Positions 1-14,500 of a stretch of DNA of 64,000 bases are shown piece after piece. The translations under genes were made by a program, and so were the position numbers. Numbering within the stretch: position 1 is the first letter of the stretch; each line of letters starts with the position of its first letter. The stretch is from the NCBI RefSeq assembly GCF_000568815.1, contig NZ_CP007201.1:1116001-1180000 (forward strand), in the 5' to 3' direction. The stretch comes from Sulfurospirillum multivorans DSM 12446 (lineage in GTDB: Bacteria > Campylobacterota > Campylobacteria > Campylobacterales > Sulfurospirillaceae). The notes beneath the pieces are model-generated. The model had not been told where the DNA came from. It saw only the letters and a list, made by a program, of their open reading frames with translations, and searched no databases.

Positions 1-2632
<2,632 letters not shown>

Positions 2633-2635
2633 CCC

Positions 2636-3397
2636 ATGAAAGCGCTTAGGTTTATACTCAGCGGCAAAACGGCATGTTTTAGAAAACCTGATGTGAATGT
2701 ATTTGCCTATTTTACCTACAATAACATTCATAAACCAGCACTTTTGGGAATGCTTGGAGCTATCATCGGACTTGGTGGGCATAATCAACTGTCTAATAAA
2801 AATCGAGGTTTGAAAAAAGCTTCTTCAAGTTATGACGATGGCTTTCCTGAGTTTTATGGAAAACTAAAAGAGCTCAAAATTGCCATAACACCGCTTGCAC
2901 CAAATGGCTATTTTAGCAAGAAAATTCAAACGTTCAATAACAGTGTTGGTTATGCCAGTTTTGAGCAAGGTGGTAATCTCATTGTCCGTGAGCAGTGGCT
3001 TGAAAATCCTGTGTGGCAGATTTTGATACTTGATGATGAAAGTGAAGTCTTTCAAAAAATCAGTGAGTACTTTTTGAACGGCAAGTCAGTTTTTATCCCT
3101 TATCTTGGGAAAAATGACCATCCTGCAAAGATTGATGATGTGAGAATTATTGAGCTTTTACCGTTTATCAAAGAGCAAAAAGTATCTTCACTTTTTGAAG
3201 AAAATAAATTGCAAATAGTCAAATCTCCACCACGTGGTGAGCTATCGTACTATTTTAAAGAAGTTTCACCTATTCGCCTTAACGAACAACATCATTTTTA
3301 TGAGTATGCCAACTTGATATTTACAAATCATAAAATTGAAAATGAAAATGTCGAAGATGTTTTATCTTGTGAGGGCAACAATTATGCTTTTATCTGA
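2636..3397 (+). CDS. cas5: Cas5 (type I-B) Cascade subunit
   Basis: A 253-residue RAMP-family protein. The N-terminus MKALRFILSGKTACFRKPDV and the following NIHKPALLGMLGAIIGLGG segment are characteristic of Cas5 of subtype I-B: the first beta strand of the RRM fold, then the helix with the glycine-rich turn. Cas5 caps the 5' handle of crRNA in the surveillance complex. The start ATG at 2636 lies three bases after the cas7 stop. The 3' end overlaps the chosen cas3 start by 14 bases, so the genes are coupled. Nothing looks broken. Confidence 0.9.
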   Translation: MKALRFILSGKTACFRKPDVNVFAYFTYNNIHKPALLGMLGAIIGLGGHNQLSNKNRGLKKASSSYDDGFPEFYGKLKELKIAITPLAPNGYFSKKIQTFNNSVGYASFEQGGNLIVREQWLENPVWQILILDDESEVFQKISEYFLNGKSVFIPYLGKNDHPAKIDDVRIIELLPFIKEQKVSSLFEENKLQIVKSPPRGELSYYFKEVSPIRLNEQHHFYEYANLIFTNHKIENENVEDVLSCEGNNYAFI

Positions 3398-5789
3398 TTT
3401 TGGCATAGATGAGAGGTTTTTTGCACACACACGAGGAAGCGATAAAGAGATGTTATCGACGCATCTTAATCTTACATGTAACTATTATCAAAAGATCGTT
3501 ACATGTAAGAATCTTGAACCATTAATTGACTCAATTATTCATACAATCGATAGTGCGAATGCTGTATTGATCAAAGAAATGTTTGAAAATGCGATTTTTT
3601 TACATGATTTAGGTAAAAAAAATCCATGTTTTCAGGCAAAAAAGATGTTAAATCCTCTCTTTAAAGAGCATCTAAATTGTGGCGACAGCTCGCATTCACG
3701 TACTGGAGCGCTAGAATATATTAGCTATTACAGACCAACCATCAATCAAATAAAAGATGACACTTCATTTTATCGTTTGACGTATATTCTTTATAATTTT
3801 GCATATCATATTGACAAGCATCATGGCTATTTAGGCAACATTGAGAGCTACTGTTCTAAAACGACTAAAGAGCAAAATGACCATCCTGATTTTAATAATA
3901 TTAAAAACAATATTGACGAATACTTAGATAACAAGTTTGAATTTTACATCCTCAATAAACTTCTTTTTTCACTCCTTGTTTCTAGTGATTATTACGCTAC
4001 AACCGATTATATTGCAGGATTACCAATAGATGATTTTGGAGTGTTCTCAAGCTCTGCTAAACAGAGGCTCAATGAACTTTTTTCTACCTTTACATGTAAA
4101 CTTGAAAACCCTGTGGGAATCAACAAATTACGAATTGAACTGTTCCAGGAAGCAGAGCAAAATCTGCTTAAAAACCTAGATAAAAATATCTTTTACCTTG
4201 AAGCTCCAACAGGTAGCGGCAAGACCATTACTTCTATCAATTTAGCGCTAAAACTTTTAGAGAGCAATGAACATATCAATAAACTTTTTTATATTTTCCC
4301 GTTCAATACATTGGTGGAGCAAACTAAAAATGTGTTTGATGAGATATTTAAAAATAAACTTACAATAGAAGTAATTAATTCCATAACACCTATCTCGACA
4401 AAAGACCAAGAAGAGGAAGAGACGAAGTACGAAAAGTCTTATATTAACCGCCTTTTCTTTCATGCTCCTGCGATTATTACGACGCATGTGGCACTCTTCA
4501 ACATTCTTTTTGGAACATCTAAAGAAGATAATTTTCCTCTGTGGCAGTTGGCAAACAGTGTCATTATTTTAGATGAAATACAAAGTTACAATAACCATTT
4601 ATGGCATTATATGGTGGAGTTTTTCGACCAATACGCTGCATTACTCAATATAAAAATTATCATCATGTCAGCAACTTTGCCTAAACTTGATTACTTCCTA
4701 AAAGAGAAAAATAATTTTGTTGATTTGATTTCAAAAGAAAAGAGAGAATATTTTTTTACGCATACTCTTTTCAAGGATAGAGTGCAGGCTGATTTCACAT
4801 TTTTAAATGAGACGATGACTTTTGAACATTTAGAAGAAATATTAAAGGCTCAGCCAAAAAGCAAAAAGATTCTTTTTGAATTTATCAAAAAAAAGAGCGC
4901 ACGAGAGTTTTATACACGCATCAAAGCGACATATAAAAATGTTTATGAACTTAGTGGCGATGACAATAAGGCATATCGGCAGTTAATTATTAATAAAAGT
5001 AAAGAAGATATGCCTCTTATTATCATTGCAACGCAAGTCATTGAAGCTGGTGTTGACATTGATATGGATATAGGTTTTAAAGACATCTCAACACTCGATA
5101 GTGAAGAGCAGTTTATGGGGCGAATCAATCGAAGTTGTAAGCGTGAAGGGAAAGTCTATTTTTTCAATATGGACGAAGCATCAGAAATTTACTGTAACGA
5201 CCATCGTTTGAACTTTGATCTGACGCATGAAATCTATAGAGATATTTTGGCAAATAAATCGTTTGGAGTTTATTATCAAGAAGTTTTAGCGGAGATTAAA
5301 AAAAGTAGTGATAGGTTTGAGAACGGCTTACTGACAAATTATGATAACTTTACAACATTGTTAAAAAAGCTTAATTATAAAGAAATTGCTAAAACGATGA
5401 CATTAATTAGCTCTAATAATTTTACACTCTATTTTCCTTTTAAAATTGACATTGCTCAATACAAAGGCGTTCAAGAATTTGCCCCGAAGAATTTAGAAGA
5501 ACGATTTTTAAGTGATGGTTATTTAGATGGTCAAAAAGTATGGGATGCTTTTTTAGCCTTAAATGAAATAGATGGCTTTGCAAAAAAAGAGGTAGCAAAA
5601 TCTCGAATAAACGCACTCATGCAGTTTTTTACATTTACCATTTTTAAAAATCATGAAGGGCAAAGACCGAGCATTGGCGATGAAATGTATGGCTATTATT
5701 TTGTACAAGAGTATGGTAATTTTATTACCTCAGAAGGTAAGTTTGACAGGGAGCAATACAATGCAATCAAAAACTCTCATTTTTTATAA
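3384..5789 (+). CDS. cas3: Cas3 HD nuclease-helicase
   Basis: About 801 residues. The N-terminal HD nuclease domain shows FLHDLGKKNPCFQ near residue 75. The superfamily 2 helicase follows: Walker A APTGSGKT near 275, DEIQ box (ILDEIQSYN), motif III MSATLP and motif VI QFMGRINRS. Cas3 is recruited by Cascade and unwinds and degrades target DNA. I choose ATG 3384, preceded by a GAGGG ribosome site and overlapping cas5 by 14 bases; an upstream TTG at 3336 would lie deep inside cas5. Two copies of the TTACATGTAA palindrome sit near the 5' end at 3472 and 3499, and a third at 4090. All key motifs are intact, so interference should be possible. Confidence 0.95.
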   Translation: MLLSDFGIDERFFAHTRGSDKEMLSTHLNLTCNYYQKIVTCKNLEPLIDSIIHTIDSANAVLIKEMFENAIFLHDLGKKNPCFQAKKMLNPLFKEHLNCGDSSHSRTGALEYISYYRPTINQIKDDTSFYRLTYILYNFAYHIDKHHGYLGNIESYCSKTTKEQNDHPDFNNIKNNIDEYLDNKFEFYILNKLLFSLLVSSDYYATTDYIAGLPIDDFGVFSSSAKQRLNELFSTFTCKLENPVGINKLRIELFQEAEQNLLKNLDKNIFYLEAPTGSGKTITSINLALKLLESNEHINKLFYIFPFNTLVEQTKNVFDEIFKNKLTIEVINSITPISTKDQEEEETKYEKSYINRLFFHAPAIITTHVALFNILFGTSKEDNFPLWQLANSVIILDEIQSYNNHLWHYMVEFFDQYAALLNIKIIIMSATLPKLDYFLKEKNNFVDLISKEKREYFFTHTLFKDRVQADFTFLNETMTFEHLEEILKAQPKSKKILFEFIKKKSAREFYTRIKATYKNVYELSGDDNKAYRQLIINKSKEDMPLIIIATQVIEAGVDIDMDIGFKDISTLDSEEQFMGRINRSCKREGKVYFFNMDEASEIYCNDHRLNFDLTHEIYRDILANKSFGVYYQEVLAEIKKSSDRFENGLLTNYDNFTTLLKKLNYKEIAKTMTLISSNNFTLYFPFKIDIAQYKGVQEFAPKNLEERFLSDGYLDGQKVWDAFLALNEIDGFAKKEVAKSRINALMQFFTFTIFKNHEGQRPSIGDEMYGYYFVQEYGNFITSEGKFDREQYNAIKNSHFL

Positions 5790-5803
5790 AAACAAGGAAT
5801 CCC

Positions 5804-6616
5804 ATGGAAAAAATACAACTTTTTGAATCGAAAAAAATACGAAGCCATTGGGATGAAGAGAATGAGCTTTGGTATTTTAGTGTTATAGATGCGATTGAGG
5901 TTTTCACCCAAAGTTCTAATCCTAGAAAATACTGGAGCGTATTGAAAATACGCCTTAAAAACGAAGGAAGTCAACTGGCTACAAATTGTAGCCAGTTGAA
6001 AATGCAAGCAAGTGATGGAAAAATGAGAGCTACAGATGTGGCGACAACTGAACAGCTTTTACGCCTCATTCAGTCCATTCCTTCTCCTCAAGTCGAACCA
6101 TTTAAGCAGTGGCTCGCAAAAATAGGTTATGAGAGAATCGAGTCGATGCAAGACCCTGAAAAGTCCATAGATCAAGCGATGCAGGACTATCTCAAATTGG
6201 GATATACCGAAAAATGGATCAACCAACGACTCAAAAGTATCGAAGTGCGAAAAGAATTGACTGATGAGTGGAAAAAAAGAGGTTTAGAGGAGGGCAAAGA
6301 GTTTGCATTTTTAACTGACATTATTTCACAAGCATGGAGCGGTCACACCACACAAGCGTATAAAAAGTTAAAAAATCTCAAAAAAGAAAACCTTCGAGAC
6401 AATATGACAAATTTGGAGCTGGTGCTCACGATGCTAGCCGAAGCAACCACCGCAGAAATCTCAAAAGAAAAAAAGCCTAAAGGGTTTGATGAGAGTAAAA
6501 AAGTCGCCAAACAAGGCGGTATCATTGCAGGAGATACACGAAAAGCGATTGAGAAAAAGACGGGTAAGAAAGTGGTGACGAAGCAAAATGCTAGAGGATT
6601 ATTGGAAGACAAATGA
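5804..6616 (+). CDS. BRO-N / phage antirepressor-like protein inside the cas operon
   Basis: A 270-residue protein. Residues about 1-100 match the BRO-N type DNA-binding domain of phage antirepressors and DinD-like proteins: W.FSVIDAIEVF near residue 25, NPRKYWSVLKIRL, a SQL...SQLK doublet, then the TDVATTEQLLRLIQSIPS helix. The C-terminal two thirds are helical and charged, ending in a lysine-rich tail. It begins 14 bases after cas3 with a good ribosome site and ends in an ATGA overlap with cas4, so it is co-transcribed and coupled with adaptation genes. This family is not a known Cas protein. Possible roles are regulator of the operon, phage-derived passenger or accessory effector. Function here is unknown. 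Confidence 0.8.
   Translation: MEKIQLFESKKIRSHWDEENELWYFSVIDAIEVFTQSSNPRKYWSVLKIRLKNEGSQLATNCSQLKMQASDGKMRATDVATTEQLLRLIQSIPSPQVEPFKQWLAKIGYERIESMQDPEKSIDQAMQDYLKLGYTEKWINQRLKSIEVRKELTDEWKKRGLEEGKEFAFLTDIISQAWSGHTTQAYKKLKNLKKENLRDNMTNLELVLTMLAEATTAEISKEKKPKGFDESKKVAKQGGIIAGDTRKAIEKKTGKKVVTKQNARGLLEDK
5971..5999. repeat. Perfect 14-bp dyad inside the BRO-N gene
   Basis: Arms of 14 bases (TCAACTGGCTACAA and its exact complement) are separated by one base. It lies in the coding sequence for the SQL...SQLK doublet of the BRO-N domain. It could be a coding coincidence of a repeated peptide, an mRNA hairpin, or an operator for the protein itself. Confidence 0.85.
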
Positions 6617-7101
6617 TCACAGGAACCCTCATCAACTACTATTTTCATTGTCGCACGCAGTGTTGGCTTCACGCCAATCGCATCAACCTTGAAGACAACA
6701 GTGAGGATGTGCGCATCGGGAAAGTGTTGCATGAGATCAGCGAAGAGAAAGCGCAAAAAGCCGAAGTGAAGATAGACAATGTCAAGATCGATAAGATTAC
6801 CAAAGAGTACCTTGTGGAGCTAAAAAAGTCTGACTCTGATCCTGAAGCGGTGAAGTGGCAGGTGTTGCTTTATCTGTACAAACTAAGAGGCAAAGGCATT
6901 GAGCGCAAGGGCAAAGTCGAGTATCACGAAAAAAATCACAACACCAAAAGTGAGATCATTGAGCTAGATGATGCGAATGAAAAAGCACTTTTGTCCGTTT
7001 TGGAAGCTATAACGACGCTGATTACTTCGCCGACACCTCCAGCGCCTAAGTTTGAGAACAAATGCAAAAAATGCGCTTATTTTGATTACTGTTTTATATG
7101 A
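6613..7101 (+). CDS. cas4: Cas4 PD-(D/E)XK exonuclease
   Basis: A 162-residue protein. An N-terminal cysteine in YYFHCRTQCWLH and a C-terminal cluster CKKCAYFDYC form the usual four-cysteine iron-sulphur site. The nuclease core includes RIGKVLHEIS and the KGKVEYHEK strand. Cas4 trims prespacers and selects PAM-proximal ends with Cas1-Cas2. The ATG overlaps the stop of the BRO-N gene (ATGA). Length is short but normal for I-B Cas4. Six bases separate it from cas1. Codon use is less AT-rich than in cas8b, like cas1 and cas2. Confidence 0.92.
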   Translation: MITGTLINYYFHCRTQCWLHANRINLEDNSEDVRIGKVLHEISEEKAQKAEVKIDNVKIDKITKEYLVELKKSDSDPEAVKWQVLLYLYKLRGKGIERKGKVEYHEKNHNTKSEIIELDDANEKALLSVLEAITTLITSPTPPAPKFENKCKKCAYFDYCFI

Positions 7102-7107
7102 GGTAAC

Positions 7108-8420
<1,313 letters not shown>

Positions 8421-8585
8421 TTTTTCCAACCAAAGTTTAGTTTTTTTTAGGCGAAAAGTTGCTAAAATAGGGCGTTAAGTCGCCTTTTTGATCTTTAACA
8501 ATTCATTGTTAATTTTAATTGGAAAAAATGACACAAATGGCTATTTTATGGGATTTTGTATTTTAGAAAGCACCATAATCTAGCC
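8421..8585 (+). promoter_or_regulatory. CRISPR leader
   Basis: A 165-base AT-rich non-coding stretch between cas2 and the first repeat. It contains a short GGCG...CGCC hairpin followed by five T (8471-8488), which may end the cas transcript. It also holds an 8-bp perfect dyad TTAACAAT-TC-ATTGTTAA at 8495-8512. The leader side is fixed by adjacency to cas1-cas2 and by decayed repeats at the other end. The transcription start of the array must lie here but no clear -35/-10 pair stands out. Confidence 0.8.
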
Positions 8586-11500
8586 CTCGAACCGACACAA
8601 AGGTTGTATTGAAACGCAATCCATTCAGACAAATCGCCGTCAAAGTTATTTCTCGAACCGACACAAAGGTTGTATTGAAACAGTCGTAGAATACACCGAA
8701 GAAGATTATAAAGTAGACTCGAACCGACACAAAGGTTGTATTGAAACCTTGTATATTCGCCTCCGTCAGGGTGCGACATTTTGCTCGAACCGACACAAAG
8801 GTTGTATTGAAACTACATATAAGATACCGCCTACCTTACGTCCACGTGCCTCGAACCGACACAAAGGTTGTATTGAAACGCAACTAATAGAATACGTGCC
8901 AATAACTCACCGTCTCGAACCGACACAAAGGTTGTATTGAAACTGCAAAGATGCAATAACAAAAATAATAAAAGATATACTCGAACCGACACAAAGGTTG
9001 TATTGAAACTACATATAAGATACCGCCTACCTTACGTCCACGTGCCTCGAACCGACACAAAGGTTGTATTGAAACCTTAGTAATATTTGCCTAAAACTAT
9101 GTACATGACCGCTCGAACCGACACAAAGGTTGTATTGAAACACTGGTGCAGTTATTGACGGCAATCCATTAAGAGCCTCGAACCGACACAAAGGTTGTAT
9201 TGAAACCGTGTTAACAGAACGTGACTTCTTAGAACAATACAACTCGAACCGACACAAAGGTTGTATTGAAACTTAATTAGAAGCCTCTTTTACATTGCTT
9301 TCGATTGCTCGAACCGACACAAAGGTTGTATTGAAACATAAGATATTGTTTGCAATCACTTTCTCTCATCTTACTCGAACCGACACAAAGGTTGTATTGA
9401 AACAATTGCAGTGTGCAGAGAGTGCCACGATTACTGTCACTCGAACCGACACAAAGGTTGTATTGAAACATGCTTTCCATTCTCCATATCCTCGTTCTCT
9501 GAACGCTCGAACCGACACAAAGGTTGTATTGAAACTTTGTAAACTCCTTGAATAATCGTATTTTTTTGGGACTCGAACCGACACAAAGGTTGTATTGAAA
9601 CTCGCTTCCCGTTTTGTTGTAAAGAATTTCGCTACTCTCGAACCGACACAAAGGTTGTATTGAAACAAAAAGATAATGCGATGAGCATTATCGGAATGAT
9701 TAGCTCGAACCGACACAAAGGTTGTATTGAAACTTGAGGCACGCACATGTCATCAGTAACGCAAAAGGCTCGAACCGACACAAAGGTTGTATTGAAACCG
9801 TAACTTCTTAACCCACGTTTCAGTCTCGGTAATACTCGAACCGACACAAAGGTTGTATTGAAACCATTCCACCTCTGTTAAACTGTTTAGAGGCATCTTG
9901 CTCGAACCGACACAAAGGTTGTATTGAAACAATTATGATGATTACCCAGATTTTGAACTTATTAATCTCGAACCGACACAAAGGTTGTATTGAAACCCGT
10001 AAATGCTTCTTACCTGCGCTAAGCTCTCATAAAACTCGAACCGACACAAAGGTTGTATTGAAACAGACTTTAAAAATAATACTCTTAAATGTTTAATCGG
10101 CTCGAACCGACACAAAGGTTGTATTGAAACACGCCACGCAAACCAACAGATTAACGTTAATACGCAAACTCGAACCGACACAAAGGTTGTATTGAAACTA
10201 TTGTTTTAATGCCCCCTTGGTTATAGGCATACACTCGAACCGACACAAAGGTTGTATTGAAACTCTCTTCTCTTTTGGTAATGAAAGGAGCACGGATAAC
10301 TCGAACCGACACAAAGGTTGTATTGAAACCGCAATTACGCCAGTTTATAAACCAACGTATAACACACTCGAACCGACACAAAGGTTGTATTGAAACAATA
10401 TAAAACCTTTCATTTCCCTACTCCCTTCCCTTCTCGAACCGACACAAAGGTTGTATTGAAACGAATGTAAGGCAGTCATGTTTTTCGCACTCGTTTTCTC
10501 GAACCGACACAAAGGTTGTATTGAAACATGGTAGAAGGTATTGAATTTTATCTTAAAAATTTAACTCGAACCGACACAAAGGTTGTATTGAAACTGGAAC
10601 TTAAGCACGTCCAAAAGTTTATCTGTGTACTCGAACCGACACAAAGGTTGTATTGAAACTTTTTATACAAAAGAACAAGTGGTGGACGGGTTTGACTCGA
10701 ACCGACACAAAGGTTGTATTGAAACTAAATGATGGAGTAGTAGAACGTGCGGGAGCTTCTACTCGAACCGACACAAAGGTTGTATTGAAACCAGCTTTAC
10801 AATTTAGATAGTTTTGATGCGTTTAACTCGAACCGACACAAAGGTTGTATTGAAACAAGTCAAGCATGATCGTATTACATTCTTCCAAAACTCGAACCGA
10901 CACAAAGGTTGTATTGAAACTTGCTTAACGCTTGTTTACGTACGCTTAATTTTGCCTCGAACCGACACAAAGGTTGTATTGAAACAATAAACTACAATAA
11001 AAAGTTTTTGGCATTGCGTCCTCGAACCGACACAAAGGTTGTATTGAAACAGCTAGGCTCGTTTAACTTCCACGTTGACTCTAAATTCTCGAACCGACAC
11101 AAAGGTTGTATTGAAACCAAATTAAAGAAGCTTACGAGAACAAATGCATTTCTGCTCGAACCGACACAAAGGTTGTATTGAAACGACACGTATGCCTTTG
11201 CAAGTGCTTTTTTTGGCACTCTCGAACCGACACAAAGGTTGTATTGAAACTTGATAGCTTAACTGGTGATATTCCTTTAGCTTCCTCGAACCGACACAAA
11301 GGTTGTATTGAAACTTTTTAGGGGCGTTTAGACTGCTTTTTTATGTCTAGCTCGAACCGACACAAAGGTTGTATTGAAACTCGTAAAATCTCCATAAAGT
11401 CGGCGTGCTCTCGTTCCTCGAACCGACACAAAGGTTGTATTGAAACATGGGATTTAATCCGCATTTAAATTTGATTACTTCTCGAACCGACACAAAGGTT

Positions 11501-14500
11501 GTATTGAAACTCGCTCACGGTTTCCGCTTGGCTTTCGCTTGGCTCGCTCGAACCGACACAAAGGTTGTATTGAAACTCGGGGCAACCGCCCCTGATTGGC
11601 TCGAATATGTCGCCTCGAACCGACACAAAGGTTGTATTGAAACCGGGGCAACCGCCCCTGATTGGCTCGAATATGTCGCCTCGAACCGACACAAAGGTTG
11701 TATTGAAACCTGAACGGTTTGTTTTTTTGCGTTCTTGCTAAGCTCGAACCGACACAAAGGTTGTATTGAAACGACTGACGGTGAAGAAGAATGGCAAGTA
11801 GGTACATGCTCGAACCGACACAAAGGTTGTATTGAAACTTTATTTTCCTTATTGATAAATTATACCATTCGCCTCGAACCGACACAAAGGTTGTATTGAA
11901 ACACGGTAGGCATATTCCCTAAAACCTTAACTTTCACTCGAACCGACACAAAGGTTGTATTGAAACAAGAGTGCCAATATTAGAGACGGTGCTGATTTCT
12001 GCTCGAACCGACACAAAGGTTGTATTGAAACGTCTGTGTAGGTTGTGGTATTTAATAGTCCCATCCTCGAACCGACACAAAGGTTGTATTGAAACTGTCG
12101 TAGCTTGTCCCGCTTGTGAGCGGGATTTCGTCTCGAACCGACACAAAGGTTGTATTGAAACTGTCGTAGCTTGTCCCGCTTGTGAGCGGGATTTCGTCTC
12201 GAACCGACACAAAGGTTGTATTGAAACTTTTTAGGGGCGTTTAGACTGCTTTTTTATGTCTAGCTCGAACCGACACAAAGGTTGTATTGAAACCTTTGTC
12301 TTTCCTCTCATCGCAAAGCGGGCGACCATCTCGAACCGACACAAAGGTTGTATTGAAACAGTGTTCCCGCTTGAATTTGAGCCACGAGCATAGCTCTCGA
12401 ACCGACACAAAGGTTGTATTGAAACATTATTGCCTGCTTAAAATCAATCTTCTTTTTTTCTCGAACCGACACAAAGGTTGTATTGAAACATTCGTCATCA
12501 TTGTGGCTTTCGATAAATTGGGTCACTCGAACCGACACAAAGGTTGTATTGAAACCTTTGTCTTTCCTCTCATCGCAAAGCGGGCGACCATCTCGAACCG
12601 ACACAAAGGTTGTATTGAAACCAAAAGAAGATATTTTGCTAATGCAGAACTTCGCCCTCGAACCGACACAAAGGTTGTATTGAAACCAAGCGGGACAAGC
12701 TACGACATGACGAACGCCTCCCTCGAACCGACACAAAGGTTGTATTGAAACGATGAAGCGATGACAATGCGGGCATTTTTTACGACTCGAACCGACACAA
12801 AGGTTGTATTGAAACCGAGCACATCGCCCGCTTTTAGCGAGCCGATGAGGCTCGAACCGACACAAAGGTTGTATTGAAACAAGGAATTGTACTAAGAACA
12901 AAACCACGCAAATATCTCGAACCGACACAAAGGTTGTATTGAAACTGTCGTAGCTTGTCCCGCTTGTGAGCGGGATTTCGCTCGAACCGACACAAAGGTT
13001 GTATTGAAACTGTCGTAGCTTGTCCCGCTTGTGAGCGGGATTTCGTCTCGAACCGACACAAAGGTTGTATTGAAACGTAGTTCGATGGCGTTCGATGATA
13101 TGGAAACTGAAGCTCGAACCGACACAAAGGTTGTATTGAAACTAACAGCAAGTACATGAGAAAGATTGACACTTTAGCTCGAACCGACACAAAGGTTGTA
13201 TTGAAACTCTCTAAATAACATTAGATGTCTCCTTCTTTCCAACTCGAACCGACACAAAGGTTGTATTGAAACGTTATAATTCTCCTAATGACACCCCTAG
13301 CGCATTTGCTCGAACCGACACAAAGGTTGTATTGAAACCTGGTGGTCGCACAGTCGATAAAGATTTTGGCATCTCGAACCGACACAAAGGTTGTATTGAA
13401 ACTTAAATCCACTTACTCTGCTTTTTTCTTTTGCCCCTCGAACCGACACAAAGGTTGTATTGAAACTGCTTCTAAAACTGACGGTAACACTAGGGGTGCT
13501 GGCTCGAACCGACACAAAGGTTGTATTGAAACAAAGTCGTTCATTATTGCACACGCTCTCTTTTCTCGAACCGACACAAAGGTTGTATTGAAACTAAATA
13601 AAAGGAGAATAGTTCATTTCAGTTCTTAGCTCGAACCGACACAAAGGTTGTATTGAAACGCGTGTACGGAGTAACGACAGTAACAGACGTTAAAGCTCGA
13701 ACCGACACAAAGGTTGTATTGAAACAATTTACAAATGTTGGAGCTCAAACTGCACGAATTACTCGAACCGACACAAAGGTTGTATTGAAACTGCTTAGCT
13801 GTGAGGTGGTACGACTAGGTAAATATACTCGAACCGACACAAAGGTTGTATTGAAACTACAGTTATCTATATAGATACTCTCGAGAATCTTCTCGAACCG
13901 ACACAAAGGTTGTATTGAAACTTAAGATAGCACCACAAGATTGGAAGAGTAAGTTAGCTCGAACCGACACAAAGGTTGTATTGAAACCCTCGTGGACATG
14001 AGGACGAACTCGCAGAAATGACACTCGAACCGACACAAAGGTTGTATTGAAACCTTGGCGGTTGTCGAACATGGGAGATGCGGAAGCGCTCGAACCGACA
14101 CAAAGGTTGTATTGAAACCAAAGCGTAGGAGAGATTAGCGTATCTTATGCGCAACTCGAACCGACACAAAGGTTGTATTGAAACATTTATTGAGTATAAA
14201 AGCAAAGATTTTAAAATTATCTCGAACCGACACAAAGGTTGTATTGAAACTAAGCTATCTTTCCGCCCTCTGTGTACTCTATTGGACTCGAACCGACACA
14301 AAGGTTGTATTGAAACTTTGTAGAAAGTACACCCTGCTCGTCTGTCATTACCTCGAACCGACACAAAGGTTGTATTGAAACCTATTACAAGTGATACAAC
14401 TGGCGCAACTTCTGCACCTCGAACCGACACAAAGGTTGTATTGAAACCCACTAAGCCTACAAGCACAAAGAACAATCAAGACGCTCGAACCGACACAAAG

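Noticed and set aside
3336-3383. Longer N-terminus for cas3 from a TTG
   Set aside because: It would lie inside cas5 and lacks a ribosome site; ATG 3384 follows GAGGG.
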